From Ruminococcus sp. (GTDB lineage: Bacteria; Bacillota; Clostridia; Oscillospirales; Ruminococcaceae): a stretch of 9,710 bases of DNA. The position numbers and the translations under genes are program-made. Position 1 is the stretch's first letter; the number at the start of each line of letters is the position of its first letter. Where the stretch lies: contig JAAVHK010000061.1 of assembly GCA_014799765.1 (NCBI GenBank), forward strand, positions 1 through 9,710, in the 5' to 3' direction. Shown one piece after another: positions 1 through 6,873 of this stretch. Under the pieces are notes generated by a model. The model had not been told where the DNA came from, did no database searches, and worked only from the letters and a program-made list of their open reading frames with translations.

Positions 1-76
1 AAGAAAGAAAGGAAGAACAACAAATCTGATCGAAACAGAAACTTTTGATGATGTTATCGACCGACTCCCTGTACGT

Positions 77-718
77 ATGAAACAGGATTCCGAGGGGGTA
101 AAGGAAAAGTTATCGGAACTTTTTCTGGATTTCCTTGAATTATCGCACCTTTACGATTCTGCAATAGAGGTTGTGAAAACTTATCTGAATATCCTTGACA
201 GTGAATTTAGTGTGAAATTTCAGCGTAATCCGATTCATAACATTGAAAGCCGTCTGAAATCGCCACAATCAATAATAGGCAAGCTACAGAAAAAAAATTT
301 ACCGCTCACACCCGATTCAGCACGGAAAAATCTACTTGATATAGCCGGTATCCGTGTGACCTGCTGTTACATCTCCGATATTTACGCCATTGTTGAAATG
401 CTCGGCAGGCGTGACGACTTCACAGTGATAAAGCAGAAAGACTACATTAAAAATCCTAAGCCGAGTGGTTACCGGAGTTATCACCTGATAGTCAATGTAC
501 CGGTTTATCTGTCTACCAAAAAACAGTACGCCCCTGTGGAAATTCAGATACGCACAATCGCTATGGACTTCTGGGCAAGTCTTGAACATCAGCTTAAGTA
601 TAAGCCGTCTACAGTCATAACGCCGGAGATTTCCGAAGAACTCAAGGAATGTGCCGAAAGAATAGCCGAGACTGATTTACAGATGCAAAGAATCTTCATG
701 GAAATAAATGACCTTTAA
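77..718 (+). CDS. Small alarmone synthetase (GTP pyrophosphokinase, RelA/SpoT synthetase domain only)
   Basis: Cytosolic enzyme expected to transfer pyrophosphate from ATP to GTP/GDP, making (p)ppGpp for the stringent response. Counting from the ATG at 77 (213 residues), the RelA/SpoT synthetase domain spans about 35-180: DIAGIR at 88-93 (D88 likely metal ligand), GYRSYH at 131-136, EIQIRT at 155-160 and DFWASLEH at 164-171. There is no HD hydrolase, TGS or ACT domain, so it matches single-domain SasB/YjbM (RelQ)-type synthetases of about 210-260 residues. The frame has no stop back to position 2, and the ATG at 77 has no Shine-Dalgarno sequence, so the true start may lie upstream, possibly outside the window. 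The listed start is the first in-frame ATG and already covers the whole domain. It converges on the metal-transporter operon. The family is clear; the start is not. Confidence 0.9.
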   Translation: MKQDSEGVKEKLSELFLDFLELSHLYDSAIEVVKTYLNILDSEFSVKFQRNPIHNIESRLKSPQSIIGKLQKKNLPLTPDSARKNLLDIAGIRVTCCYISDIYAIVEMLGRRDDFTVIKQKDYIKNPKPSGYRSYHLIVNVPVYLSTKKQYAPVEIQIRTIAMDFWASLEHQLKYKPSTVITPEISEELKECAERIAETDLQMQRIFMEINDL

Positions 719-725
719 CAATCCA

Positions 726-754
726 AATGACCCTTTTTTACAGGGTCATTTTTT
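726..754 (+). terminator. Rho-independent terminator of the alarmone synthetase gene, shared with the convergent operon
   Basis: A perfect 9-bp stem, AATGACCCT (726-734) with AGGGTCATT (742-750), has a 7-base loop and runs into six T (749-754), just 8 bases after the synthetase stop. On the minus strand the same hairpin is followed by a weaker T-rich stretch (TTTGGATTGTT), so it may also end the metal-transporter transcript. The stop codon of the convergent permease gene (746-748) lies inside the right arm. Confidence 0.85.
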
Positions 755-1579
755 CATTGCCGATACTAAACAGAATCCGAAAAATACAACAATATCCGCC
801 GTGACTATCGTTGCACCCACCGGAGTACCGCATAAAAGCGATATTATAAAACCTGCTCCGCCACAGAATACCGCCGTTATAGCCGAACATATTATTACGC
901 TTCTGAAACTCCGGAAAATCCGCATTGCCGTTATCGACGGGAATATTATAAGGGCTGAAATCAACAGCGAACCTACTAAACTCATGGCGAGTACTATTAT
1001 TATTGCCGTTATCACCGCTATTATCAGATTATATATATCTGCATTTATTCCGGTTGCCTTTGAAAAATTTTCGTCAAATGTAACCGCAAATATCTTGTTA
1101 TAGAAAAGTACGAATATACACAATACTATTACCGAAAGTGCTATACATAATATTACTTCTTTCTTTTCGAGTGTAAGTATAGACGTAGAGCCGAAAAGCG
1201 TACTGCATACATCTCCGGCGACGTTTGCGGACTTTGAGAACATATTTATCAGCATATATCCTGTTGCCAACGCTCCGACGGAAATCATTGCCGTTGAGGC
1301 GTCACCACGGATTTTTGTATTTCTGCCTGTCCGGAGAATTAGTATTGCTGAAATTACCGTTATCGGAAGTATTATCAACATCTGATTAGTTATGCTTGTG
1401 ACAGTCGCAATTGCCATAGCTCCGAATGCAACGTGTGAAAGACCATCGCCGATAAACGAAAATCTTTTCAGAACGAGTGTCACGCCCAGTAGCGAAGAAC
1501 ACAGCGATACAAGAATTATTACTGTAAATGCATACCGGACTATCGGGAAATCAAAATAATACTGTAGTTTTTCTGACAT
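746..1579 (-). CDS. znuB: Zinc/manganese-type ABC transporter permease (ABC-3 family)
   Basis: Integral membrane subunit that carries divalent metal across the cytoplasmic membrane with the ATPase and lipoprotein encoded just upstream. At 277 residues it has the usual family length. It is strongly hydrophobic with about eight or nine membrane segments (for example near 17-37, 67-83, 141-160, 183-212, 228-250 and 256-273). The ABC-3 signature GDGLSHVAFG lies at 44-53, and a second conserved stretch, GDASTAMIS, at 92-100. It is the last gene of the operon, starting 3 bases after the ATPase stop behind a very strong ribosome-binding site. The C-terminus (AMKK) is encoded inside the convergent terminator hairpin. 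The symbol follows the family (ZnuB/AdcB/MntC type); sequence alone cannot tell zinc from manganese or iron. Confidence 0.9.
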   Translation of the reverse strand: MSEKLQYYFDFPIVRYAFTVIILVSLCSSLLGVTLVLKRFSFIGDGLSHVAFGAMAIATVTSITNQMLIILPITVISAILILRTGRNTKIRGDASTAMISVGALATGYMLINMFSKSANVAGDVCSTLFGSTSILTLEKKEVILCIALSVIVLCIFVLFYNKIFAVTFDENFSKATGINADIYNLIIAVITAIIIVLAMSLVGSLLISALIIFPSITAMRIFRSFRSVIICSAITAVFCGGAGFIISLLCGTPVGATIVTADIVVFFGFCLVSAMKK

Positions 1580-1582
1580 TTT

Positions 1583-2275
1583 TTACACCTCCTCCGCAAA
1601 ACCTGTACTGCTGGTGATATAGTCGTTTACCGTACCGAAAAACAATTGTTTTTTCGCTATATGAAGTATATGCGTTGCGTATTTCAGTGAGGCGGATATA
1701 TCATGCGAGACCATTATTATAGTTATTCCGGCGTGATTCAGTTCTGCAATGAGTTCGTATAAATCGGTCTGTGCTTTAGGGTCAAGAGCGGTTGCAGGTT
1801 CGTCGAGTAACAAAATCTCGCCGGTAGCACATAAAGCCCTTGCGAGAAGTACCCTCTGTTGCTGACCGCCTGACAGTTCACGATAACATTTCCGTGCGAG
1901 GTGTTCTATATGAAGTTTTTTCATATTATCGTCAGCAAGTTGTTTATCCGCCTTGTTGTAGAACGGTCTCAGTCCGCAACCCGACAGACACCCCGACAGT
2001 ACTATTTCCCTTACCGATGCCGGAAAATCCCGCTGTACCGGAGTTTGTTGCGGTAGGTAACCTATGTCACGTGCGGAAAGACCCTCCCATACGATTTCAC
2101 CGGAAACTGTCGGTTTAAGCCCGAGTAACGCTTTTATCAGTGTACTTTTTCCCGAACCGTTTTCACCTAATATGCATAGGTAATCGCCGGAATTTACCGT
2201 AAAATTAAGGTTTTCAGTTACAATGCCGTCCTCGTAACCGAGTGTGGCATTTTTACATATAATACGTTTTTTCAT
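1583..2275 (-). CDS. znuC: Metal ABC transporter ATP-binding protein
   Basis: Cytosolic ATPase that powers the metal permease. All nucleotide-binding motifs are present in 230 residues: Walker A GENGSGKST (37-45), Q-loop in GYLPQQ (72-77), ABC signature LSGGQQQR (134-141), Walker B ILLLDEP (154-160) and switch histidine H191 in VSHD. The order and spacing fit the ZnuC/AdcC/MntB family, and the flanking ABC-3 permease and metal-binding lipoprotein fix the class. Its ATG overlaps the lipoprotein stop by 4 bases (ATGA), a sign of translational coupling; only a weak purine stretch (AAAGAAGTG) precedes it. Complete, with no missing catalytic residue. The transported metal is inferred only from family. 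Confidence 0.93.
   Translation of the reverse strand: MKKRIICKNATLGYEDGIVTENLNFTVNSGDYLCILGENGSGKSTLIKALLGLKPTVSGEIVWEGLSARDIGYLPQQTPVQRDFPASVREIVLSGCLSGCGLRPFYNKADKQLADDNMKKLHIEHLARKCYRELSGGQQQRVLLARALCATGEILLLDEPATALDPKAQTDLYELIAELNHAGITIIMVSHDISASLKYATHILHIAKKQLFFGTVNDYITSSTGFAEEV
1586..1595 (-). promoter_or_regulatory. Strong ribosome-binding site of the permease gene
   Basis: On the minus strand this reads GGAGGAGGTG, 6 bases before the permease ATG. It is embedded in the last codons of the ATPase gene (Glu-Glu-Val). It fixes the permease start at 1577-1579 and suggests high or coupled translation. Confidence 0.85.
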
Positions 2276-3222
2276 GATAACACTTCTTTCAGGGTATCGA
2301 GGTTTGACCTCATTATTGAAAGATACGTCACGCCATTGTCAATCTGTTGCGACGTTACCGACTGTATCGAATTAAGTTTCACAATTTTCTGATTCTGCGT
2401 TTCAGTACCGGATATAATTGCTCTTGCTACGGAATCGTCTGAACCCTCAATAGTGAAAATTGTATCAATGTTCAGTTCGTCGACTTTATCGGCAAGGAAT
2501 GTTATTGTTTCAAAACTTGCTTCTGTTTCGGCACTGCAACCCGAAAATACCGCAAAATAGTCAAGACCGTAATCGTCAACGAGATACCGGAAAGGGAATC
2601 TGTCGCCGAAAATGAGGGTTTTATTTTCGATACCGGAAAGGCTTTCTGTATATTCATTGCCGAGAGTTTCGAGTTTCTGCCGGTATGCCGATAAATTTTC
2701 CCTGTATTCAGCGGAGTTTTCAGGGTCAATCTGACAGATTGTATCGGTTATGACGTTACATAAAGTCACGGCATTGTCGAGTGAAAGCCATATGTGTTCG
2801 TCATATTCGGCGGAATCTTCCGGTTCTTCAGACTGCATACCCTCTTTTATTTCCTCGACTTTCGCCGAGTTTCCGAGACTTTCAAGCATATCAAGTACGA
2901 TAATATCCTTGTTTTTCGCCTGATTTATTACATTTTCCGTCCATTTGTCAGACTCTCCGCCGGTATGCACAAACAAATCACACGAGGAAATTTTAATAAT
3001 ATCGTCCATTGACGGCTGATAACTATGCATATCCGCACCGTTACTGAGCAGGTATGTTATTTCTATATTGTCCGAATTTCCGGCAATTTCCCGTATCCAG
3101 TCGCATTCAGGAAAGACAGTACAGACTATATTTATTCTGTTGCTTTTTGTTTCGGGTACGGAACTGCAACCGGTAAATCCGCCTACCACAAGACAGCATA
3201 TTACTGATAAAAATTTTTTCAT
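2272..3222 (-). CDS. znuA: Metal ABC transporter substrate-binding lipoprotein (ZnuA/TroA-like)
   Basis: Captures a divalent metal outside the membrane and delivers it to the permease. In 316 residues there is a short basic start, a hydrophobic signal and a lipobox-like FTGC, making C19 the likely lipidated residue. Cluster A-I hallmarks are H66 in ADMHSYQPS, H143 in YDEHIWLS and an acidic C-terminal-lobe site, E259 in IEGSDDS. The third ligand position, usually His in ZnuA (HDAF.YF) or Glu in manganese binders, is replaced by GDRFPFRYL (206-214), with D207 the nearest candidate. The loop before H143 (about 122-142) is acidic rather than His-rich. ATG at 3220-3222 is chosen because AGGAG lies 10 bases upstream. 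First gene of the operon, behind a consensus promoter and Fur-type box. Metal specificity is open; znuA is used as the family symbol. Confidence 0.88.
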   Translation of the reverse strand: MKKFLSVICCLVVGGFTGCSSVPETKSNRINIVCTVFPECDWIREIAGNSDNIEITYLLSNGADMHSYQPSMDDIIKISSCDLFVHTGGESDKWTENVINQAKNKDIIVLDMLESLGNSAKVEEIKEGMQSEEPEDSAEYDEHIWLSLDNAVTLCNVITDTICQIDPENSAEYRENLSAYRQKLETLGNEYTESLSGIENKTLIFGDRFPFRYLVDDYGLDYFAVFSGCSAETEASFETITFLADKVDELNIDTIFTIEGSDDSVARAIISGTETQNQKIVKLNSIQSVTSQQIDNGVTYLSIMRSNLDTLKEVLS

Positions 3223-3249
3223 AAATAAAAAACTCCTGTATAAACGAAT

Positions 3250-3266
3250 TTGAAAATCATTCTCAA
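3250..3266 (-). promoter_or_regulatory. Fur-family operator (Fur/Zur/PerR-type box) of the metal-transporter operon
   Basis: On the minus strand the site reads TTGAGAATGATTTTCAA, a 17-bp palindrome around one central base with a single mismatched pair. The inner 15 bases match the Gram-positive Fur 7-1-7 consensus TGATAATNATTATCA at all but two positions. It covers roughly +1 to +17 of the predicted transcript, where a metal-loaded repressor would block RNA polymerase. Which family member binds is unknown; the flanks resemble a Fur box more than the Bacillus Zur box (TCGTAATNATTACGA). Confidence 0.75.
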
Positions 3267-3272
3267 TTTCAG

Positions 3273-3301
3273 ATTATATCATATATGTGTCTGTTTGTCA
3301 A
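3273..3301 (-). promoter_or_regulatory. Sigma-A promoter of the metal-transporter operon
   Basis: On the minus strand, a perfect TTGACA (3296-3301) and a perfect TATAAT (3273-3278) are separated by exactly 17 bases, with TG one base before the -10 (extended -10). Transcription should start near 3266, giving a leader of about 44 bases before the lipoprotein ATG. Such a full-consensus promoter suits a gene held off by a repressor. Confidence 0.88.
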
Positions 3302-3310
3302 GGGAAATTC

Positions 3311-3346
3311 AAAAAATATTCCCGATGTTCCATTTGGAACATCGGG
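3311..3346 (-). terminator. Rho-independent terminator of pheST
   Basis: A perfect 11-bp stem, CCCGATGTTCC (3321-3331) with GGAACATCGGG (3336-3346), has a 4-base loop. On the minus strand it is followed by AATA and six T (3311-3316). It begins 6 bases after the pheT stop and lies just before the -35 of the next operon, insulating the metal-transporter genes from pheST transcription. Confidence 0.88.
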
Positions 3347-3352
3347 TATTGA

Positions 3353-5716
3353 TTATGCCTTGAGGTTTATTCCGGATTCTTTCAGATTTTCAATTATCTG
3401 GTCAGTGACCACTGAAACGTCCTCACGGGTAAGGGTGCGTGTTTTGTCGGAGAATAAAATTCTGACGGTTATTGATTTACCGGATTCGTCGGTATACGTA
3501 CCGGCGGAACTTACTTTCTTTATTAACGCCGACTTTACGGCTTTTATGGCATTGCCGATAGTTTCAAACCTGTCCGCCATGAAAGTCAGGTCTACTTCCA
3601 TTTCCGGATATTTTGAAGGCTCGTCGTATATCAGACTTTCGGTTTCGGTTGCGGTGAAGTCCGTAATATCTATTTCAGCGTATACTATAGAAGCCTTTTT
3701 ATCTATTTTCTTCGATATAGTCGGATATACTATACCTATTTCACCTATTGTCTGGTCATTACAGATAACGGCGTTAAGATTACGTGGGTGCTGATACGAG
3801 TGTGTAGCCTCGATTTCAGCGAATTTCAGGGCAGAATGTTTTATATCGTCGGCGATTACTGCCAGCATATCACGCAATTCAAGATACGTTTCTTCAATGG
3901 ATTTTGTACGGCTGAAAAGAGTTATACATAATTTTTTGTGTTCGTTGCAGAGGTTTGTTTCAGGGTTTACGCCATCGGTAGTACGTCCTATTTCAAAAAT
4001 ACCGAAATCCTGTGCAAAATCGGTATTATACTTTAACTGACACAGTTGTGTGGGGACTATCGAACGACGGATAATTTCAATATTAGGATTCGTTGCATTT
4101 ACAAGGCGGATATTGTCTTCAATCTCAATTCCGAGTGCCTTGTATTCGTCATTGTAAACCCATACATATGAGTGTACTTCATGCAGATTGTATTTCTGTA
4201 CAAGTAAATCTTTTATTCTGTTCTCTATGGTTTTTTCCTCAGCCATGCGGACAGGATAAAGCGGTGCGGCAGCCGTATTGACGTCAAAATTATCATAGCC
4301 GTAAATTCTTGTGATTTCCTCGATTATATCGGCTTTCATGGTTATGTCTTTAGTGGCTCTCCACGACGGAATTTTTACGGAAAAAACGTCATCTGTTTCG
4401 GTAGTCTCAAAACCGAGTGAAGTTAAAGTTTTGATAATAGTATCGTTTGAAATTTCTATACCGGTGTATCTGTCGACGAATGCCTTTGTAAAGTCGAAAG
4501 CTCTTTCAGGGTATCTGCAGGCGTATTCGTCCGTAAGGGAAGATATTACTGTAGAATCGGGGTCAGCGTCAAGCATGAGTTTGACAAAACGTCCGATAGC
4601 TGTTACGGTCATTTCAGGGTCAAGTGATTTTTCGTATCTCATAGAAGCGTCAGTACGGTGCGAAAGTCTGACGGTTGATTTTCTTATAGATACAGGGTCA
4701 AAAGTAGCGGATTCGAGAGTAAGTGCGGTTGTATCGTCGACTATTTCGGAATCAAGACCGCCCATAATTCCGGCAATTGCTACCGGCTTGTCGTCGTTGC
4801 AAATCATAAGCGTATTTTCGTCGATATTTCTTTCCACGTTATCGAGAGTACGGAAAGTAAACGGCTTTTCAAAACGTCTTATGCGTATTTTATCGACTTT
4901 TCTTGAGTCGAAAGCGTGCATAGGCTGACCCATTTCAAGCATTAAATAGTTGGTCAGGTCAGCGAGGAAATTTATAGCACGCATACCACAGTAATAAAGG
5001 CGTATCCTCATATTTACCGGACTTACATTTCTTTTTATATTGTCCACCTGTAAACACGAATAGCGTTGACAAAGCGGGTCAAGGATTTTCATGTCTATGG
5101 ACGGAAGATAACTGTATTTTTCAAGGTCAACGGTTTCGATAGGTTTCAGCGGTCTGCCGGTGAGGGCGGAAAATTCACGGGCTATGCCGTAATGTCCCCA
5201 TAAATCCGGACGGTTTGTAAGTGACTTGTTATCTACTTCAAAAACAATGTCCTCAATCTGATAGATTTCTTTAAGGTCAGTACCGTTCGGGACGTCGTCA
5301 GTAATTTCCATTATACCGCTGTTGTCGTCGCTGATACCTATTTCCGCTTCCGAACAGCACATACCATACGAAGTATATCCGGCGAGTTTTCGGGGGGCTA
5401 TGGTAATATCGCCTATTTTTGCACCAATCTGTGCAAAAGCTGTTTTCATACCGATACGGACGTTAGGTGCACCGCATACAACGTCAACGAGGTCATCTTT
5501 TCCGGCATCTACTTTCAGTAAGTGCAGTTTTTTAGATTCGGGATGTTCCTCAACCGATTTTATTTCAGCGACTATTATTCCGGAAATGTCCGCACCTTTC
5601 ATGAAGATTTCATTTTCAACCTCCGCCGTCGACAGCGAAAACTGATTTATAAGTGCAAGCTTGTCAAGACCGGTGAAATCGACAAATTCTGAAATCCAGT
5701 TCATTGATAAAAACAT
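3353..5716 (-). CDS. pheT: Phenylalanine--tRNA ligase beta subunit
   Basis: Beta subunit of the alpha2-beta2 cytosolic enzyme that charges tRNA-Phe; it binds the tRNA and edits mischarged tyrosine. In 787 residues the domains run: EMAP-type tRNA-binding (about 45-155), B3/B4 editing domain (about 210-395, with AGIMGG at 315-320), B5 (about 405-475, PSWR at 450-453 and IEEITRIYGYD at 465-475), catalytic-like core (about 490-690) and the ferredoxin-fold anticodon-binding domain (about 697-787). The ATG at 5714-5716 is chosen because AAAGGAGA lies 9 bases upstream and MFLSMNWISEFVDF fits the family N-terminus; an in-frame GTG 72 bases upstream lies inside pheS. Several usual motifs are varied (GMRAINFLADLTNY, NRPDLWGHYGIARE), in line with the partner subunit. 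Co-transcribed with pheS, 19 bases apart. Confidence 0.96.
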   Translation of the reverse strand: MFLSMNWISEFVDFTGLDKLALINQFSLSTAEVENEIFMKGADISGIIVAEIKSVEEHPESKKLHLLKVDAGKDDLVDVVCGAPNVRIGMKTAFAQIGAKIGDITIAPRKLAGYTSYGMCCSEAEIGISDDNSGIMEITDDVPNGTDLKEIYQIEDIVFEVDNKSLTNRPDLWGHYGIAREFSALTGRPLKPIETVDLEKYSYLPSIDMKILDPLCQRYSCLQVDNIKRNVSPVNMRIRLYYCGMRAINFLADLTNYLMLEMGQPMHAFDSRKVDKIRIRRFEKPFTFRTLDNVERNIDENTLMICNDDKPVAIAGIMGGLDSEIVDDTTALTLESATFDPVSIRKSTVRLSHRTDASMRYEKSLDPEMTVTAIGRFVKLMLDADPDSTVISSLTDEYACRYPERAFDFTKAFVDRYTGIEISNDTIIKTLTSLGFETTETDDVFSVKIPSWRATKDITMKADIIEEITRIYGYDNFDVNTAAAPLYPVRMAEEKTIENRIKDLLVQKYNLHEVHSYVWVYNDEYKALGIEIEDNIRLVNATNPNIEIIRRSIVPTQLCQLKYNTDFAQDFGIFEIGRTTDGVNPETNLCNEHKKLCITLFSRTKSIEETYLELRDMLAVIADDIKHSALKFAEIEATHSYQHPRNLNAVICNDQTIGEIGIVYPTISKKIDKKASIVYAEIDITDFTATETESLIYDEPSKYPEMEVDLTFMADRFETIGNAIKAVKSALIKKVSSAGTYTDESGKSITVRILFSDKTRTLTREDVSVVTDQIIENLKESGINLKA

Positions 5717-5725
5717 TTTATAATC

Positions 5726-5733
5726 TCTCCTTT
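5726..5733 (-). promoter_or_regulatory. Ribosome-binding site that sets the pheT start
   Basis: On the minus strand AAAGGAGA sits 9 bases before the ATG at 5714-5716, in the short gap after the pheS stop. It supports MFLSMNW as the N-terminus and argues against the longer reading from the GTG at 5786-5788. Confidence 0.85.
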
Positions 5734-5735
5734 CG

Positions 5736-6785
5736 TCATTCTGCCGTGAACTGCGACAATGCTTTAAGATTACCGCTGTTAAGGTCACGGATGTCCTTTA
5801 TGCCGTACTTCATCATTGCAAGACGTGTAAGACCTAATCCGAATGCAAAACCGGTATATTCTTCGGGGTCAATACCGCCTGCCTTTAAGACTTCGGGGTG
5901 TATCATACCGCACGGGCATAACTCCAGCCAGCCACTATGTTTACATGACGGACAACCTTCGCCACCGCATATCAGACAGCTTATATCTAATTCAAAGCCG
6001 GGTTCTACAAACGGGAAGAATCCAGGTCTGAGACGTACTTTAACGTCTTTCTGAAAAACTTCTGAAAGCATAGTTTTCATAAAGAAAATAAGGTTTGATA
6101 TTGAAATATTTTTATCTACCATAACGCCTTCCATCTGGAAGAAAGTATTTTCATGACAAGCATCAGTAGCTTCATTACGGAAACATCTACCGGGGAAAAT
6201 AGCTTCAATCGGTTTGCGGTCCTCGATAAGTGCCTTACGGTATTTTTTATAGATAGCATTCTGTGCGGCGGAAGTATGGGATTTCAGTAACTGTCCGTTA
6301 GTTAAATAGTACGTATCCTGCATATCACGTGCGGGGTGATGTTTCGGGATATTAAGAGCCTCAAAACATTCGTAATCTGTTACAATCTCGCTGTACTCCT
6401 CAATAGCGAATCCCATTGACCTGAATACATTTTCGCACTCACGCTGTACAAGTGTTATCGGATGATATGAACCTCTGTCAAGTACCGGTGGTGCGGAGAG
6501 GTCAAAATCGGGAACGGAATTTATTTCCGCTTCAAGTTCTTTTTGTTTAATCTGTCCGAGTTTTTCGGAGATAGCCTGTGTTATTTCATTTTTCAGTACA
6601 TTCACCTGCTGACCGAAAGTCTTTTTTTCCTCGTTGGAAAGTTCTTTCATGGTCTTCATAAGACCAGTTACAGAGCCTTTTTTTCCGAGATACTCAATGC
6701 GGATTTCCTCAAGAGCCTGAGTATTTACGGCACTTTTCAGTTTATCGGCGAATGCCTGTCTGATTTCGTTCATTTTTTCTGACAT
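5736..6785 (-). CDS. pheS: Phenylalanine--tRNA ligase alpha subunit
   Basis: Catalytic subunit: activates phenylalanine with ATP and transfers it to tRNA-Phe. In 349 residues there is an N-terminal coiled-coil arm (about 1-90), then the class II core: motif 1 region around HPITLVQREC (108-117), motif 2 around FPGRCFRNEATDACHE (197-212) and motif 3 GLGLTR (316-321); the phenylalanine pocket GFAFG is kept (312-316). A four-cysteine knuckle, C270, C273, C278 and C281, is a likely zinc site as in many Gram-positive PheS, with two further cysteines (C290, C292 in LCPCGMIHP) where LGAG is usual. ATG at 6783-6785 is preferred because AAAGGA lies 9 bases upstream; an ATG 18 bases further up (6801-6803) has no ribosome-binding site. 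Motif 2 and SHTSAAQ (169-175, usually THTSPVQ) mark a divergent type. Confidence 0.95.
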   Translation of the reverse strand: MSEKMNEIRQAFADKLKSAVNTQALEEIRIEYLGKKGSVTGLMKTMKELSNEEKKTFGQQVNVLKNEITQAISEKLGQIKQKELEAEINSVPDFDLSAPPVLDRGSYHPITLVQRECENVFRSMGFAIEEYSEIVTDYECFEALNIPKHHPARDMQDTYYLTNGQLLKSHTSAAQNAIYKKYRKALIEDRKPIEAIFPGRCFRNEATDACHENTFFQMEGVMVDKNISISNLIFFMKTMLSEVFQKDVKVRLRPGFFPFVEPGFELDISCLICGGEGCPSCKHSGWLELCPCGMIHPEVLKAGGIDPEEYTGFAFGLGLTRLAMMKYGIKDIRDLNSGNLKALSQFTAE

Positions 6786-6794
6786 ACTGTTTTT

Positions 6795-6800
6795 TCCTTT
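6795..6800 (-). promoter_or_regulatory. Ribosome-binding site that sets the pheS start
   Basis: On the minus strand AAAGGA lies 9 bases before the ATG at 6783-6785 and directly after the competing ATG at 6801-6803. It makes the shorter protein (MSEKMNEIRQ) the likelier product. Confidence 0.7.
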
Positions 6801-6823
6801 CATGATATTGGATATACTTTATA

Positions 6824-6852
6824 ATTATAACCTTTAATTCAGAAAATGTCAA
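6824..6852 (-). promoter_or_regulatory. Sigma-A promoter of pheST
   Basis: On the minus strand, TTGACA (6847-6852) and TATAAT (6824-6829) are both perfect and 17 bases apart. Transcription should start near 6817, leaving only about 30 bases before the pheS ATG. That is too short for a T-box, so no tRNA-Phe sensing leader is present. Confidence 0.88.
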
Positions 6853-6873
6853 GAAAAAATTTATAAAAAATTC

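Noticed and set aside
708..1103. A 131-codon plus-strand frame opposite the permease gene
   Set aside because: It overlaps the synthetase stop and the terminator, and its Ile/Ala-rich sequence mirrors the hydrophobic permease codons on the other strand.
3223..3352. A small gene or RNA gene in the gap before pheT
   Set aside because: The gap is fully explained by the pheST terminator, promoter, Fur-type box and ribosome-binding site; short frames here lack start signals.
4311..4928. A 205-codon open frame on the plus strand opposite pheT
   Set aside because: Antisense to a conserved domain of pheT, no ribosome-binding site and low-complexity Ser/Val/Ile composition; a shadow of pheT codon use.
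5717..5788. Longer pheT from the in-frame GTG at 5786-5788
   Set aside because: It would lie within the pheS coding end and add 24 residues unlike any PheT N-terminus; the ATG at 5714-5716 has a good ribosome-binding site.
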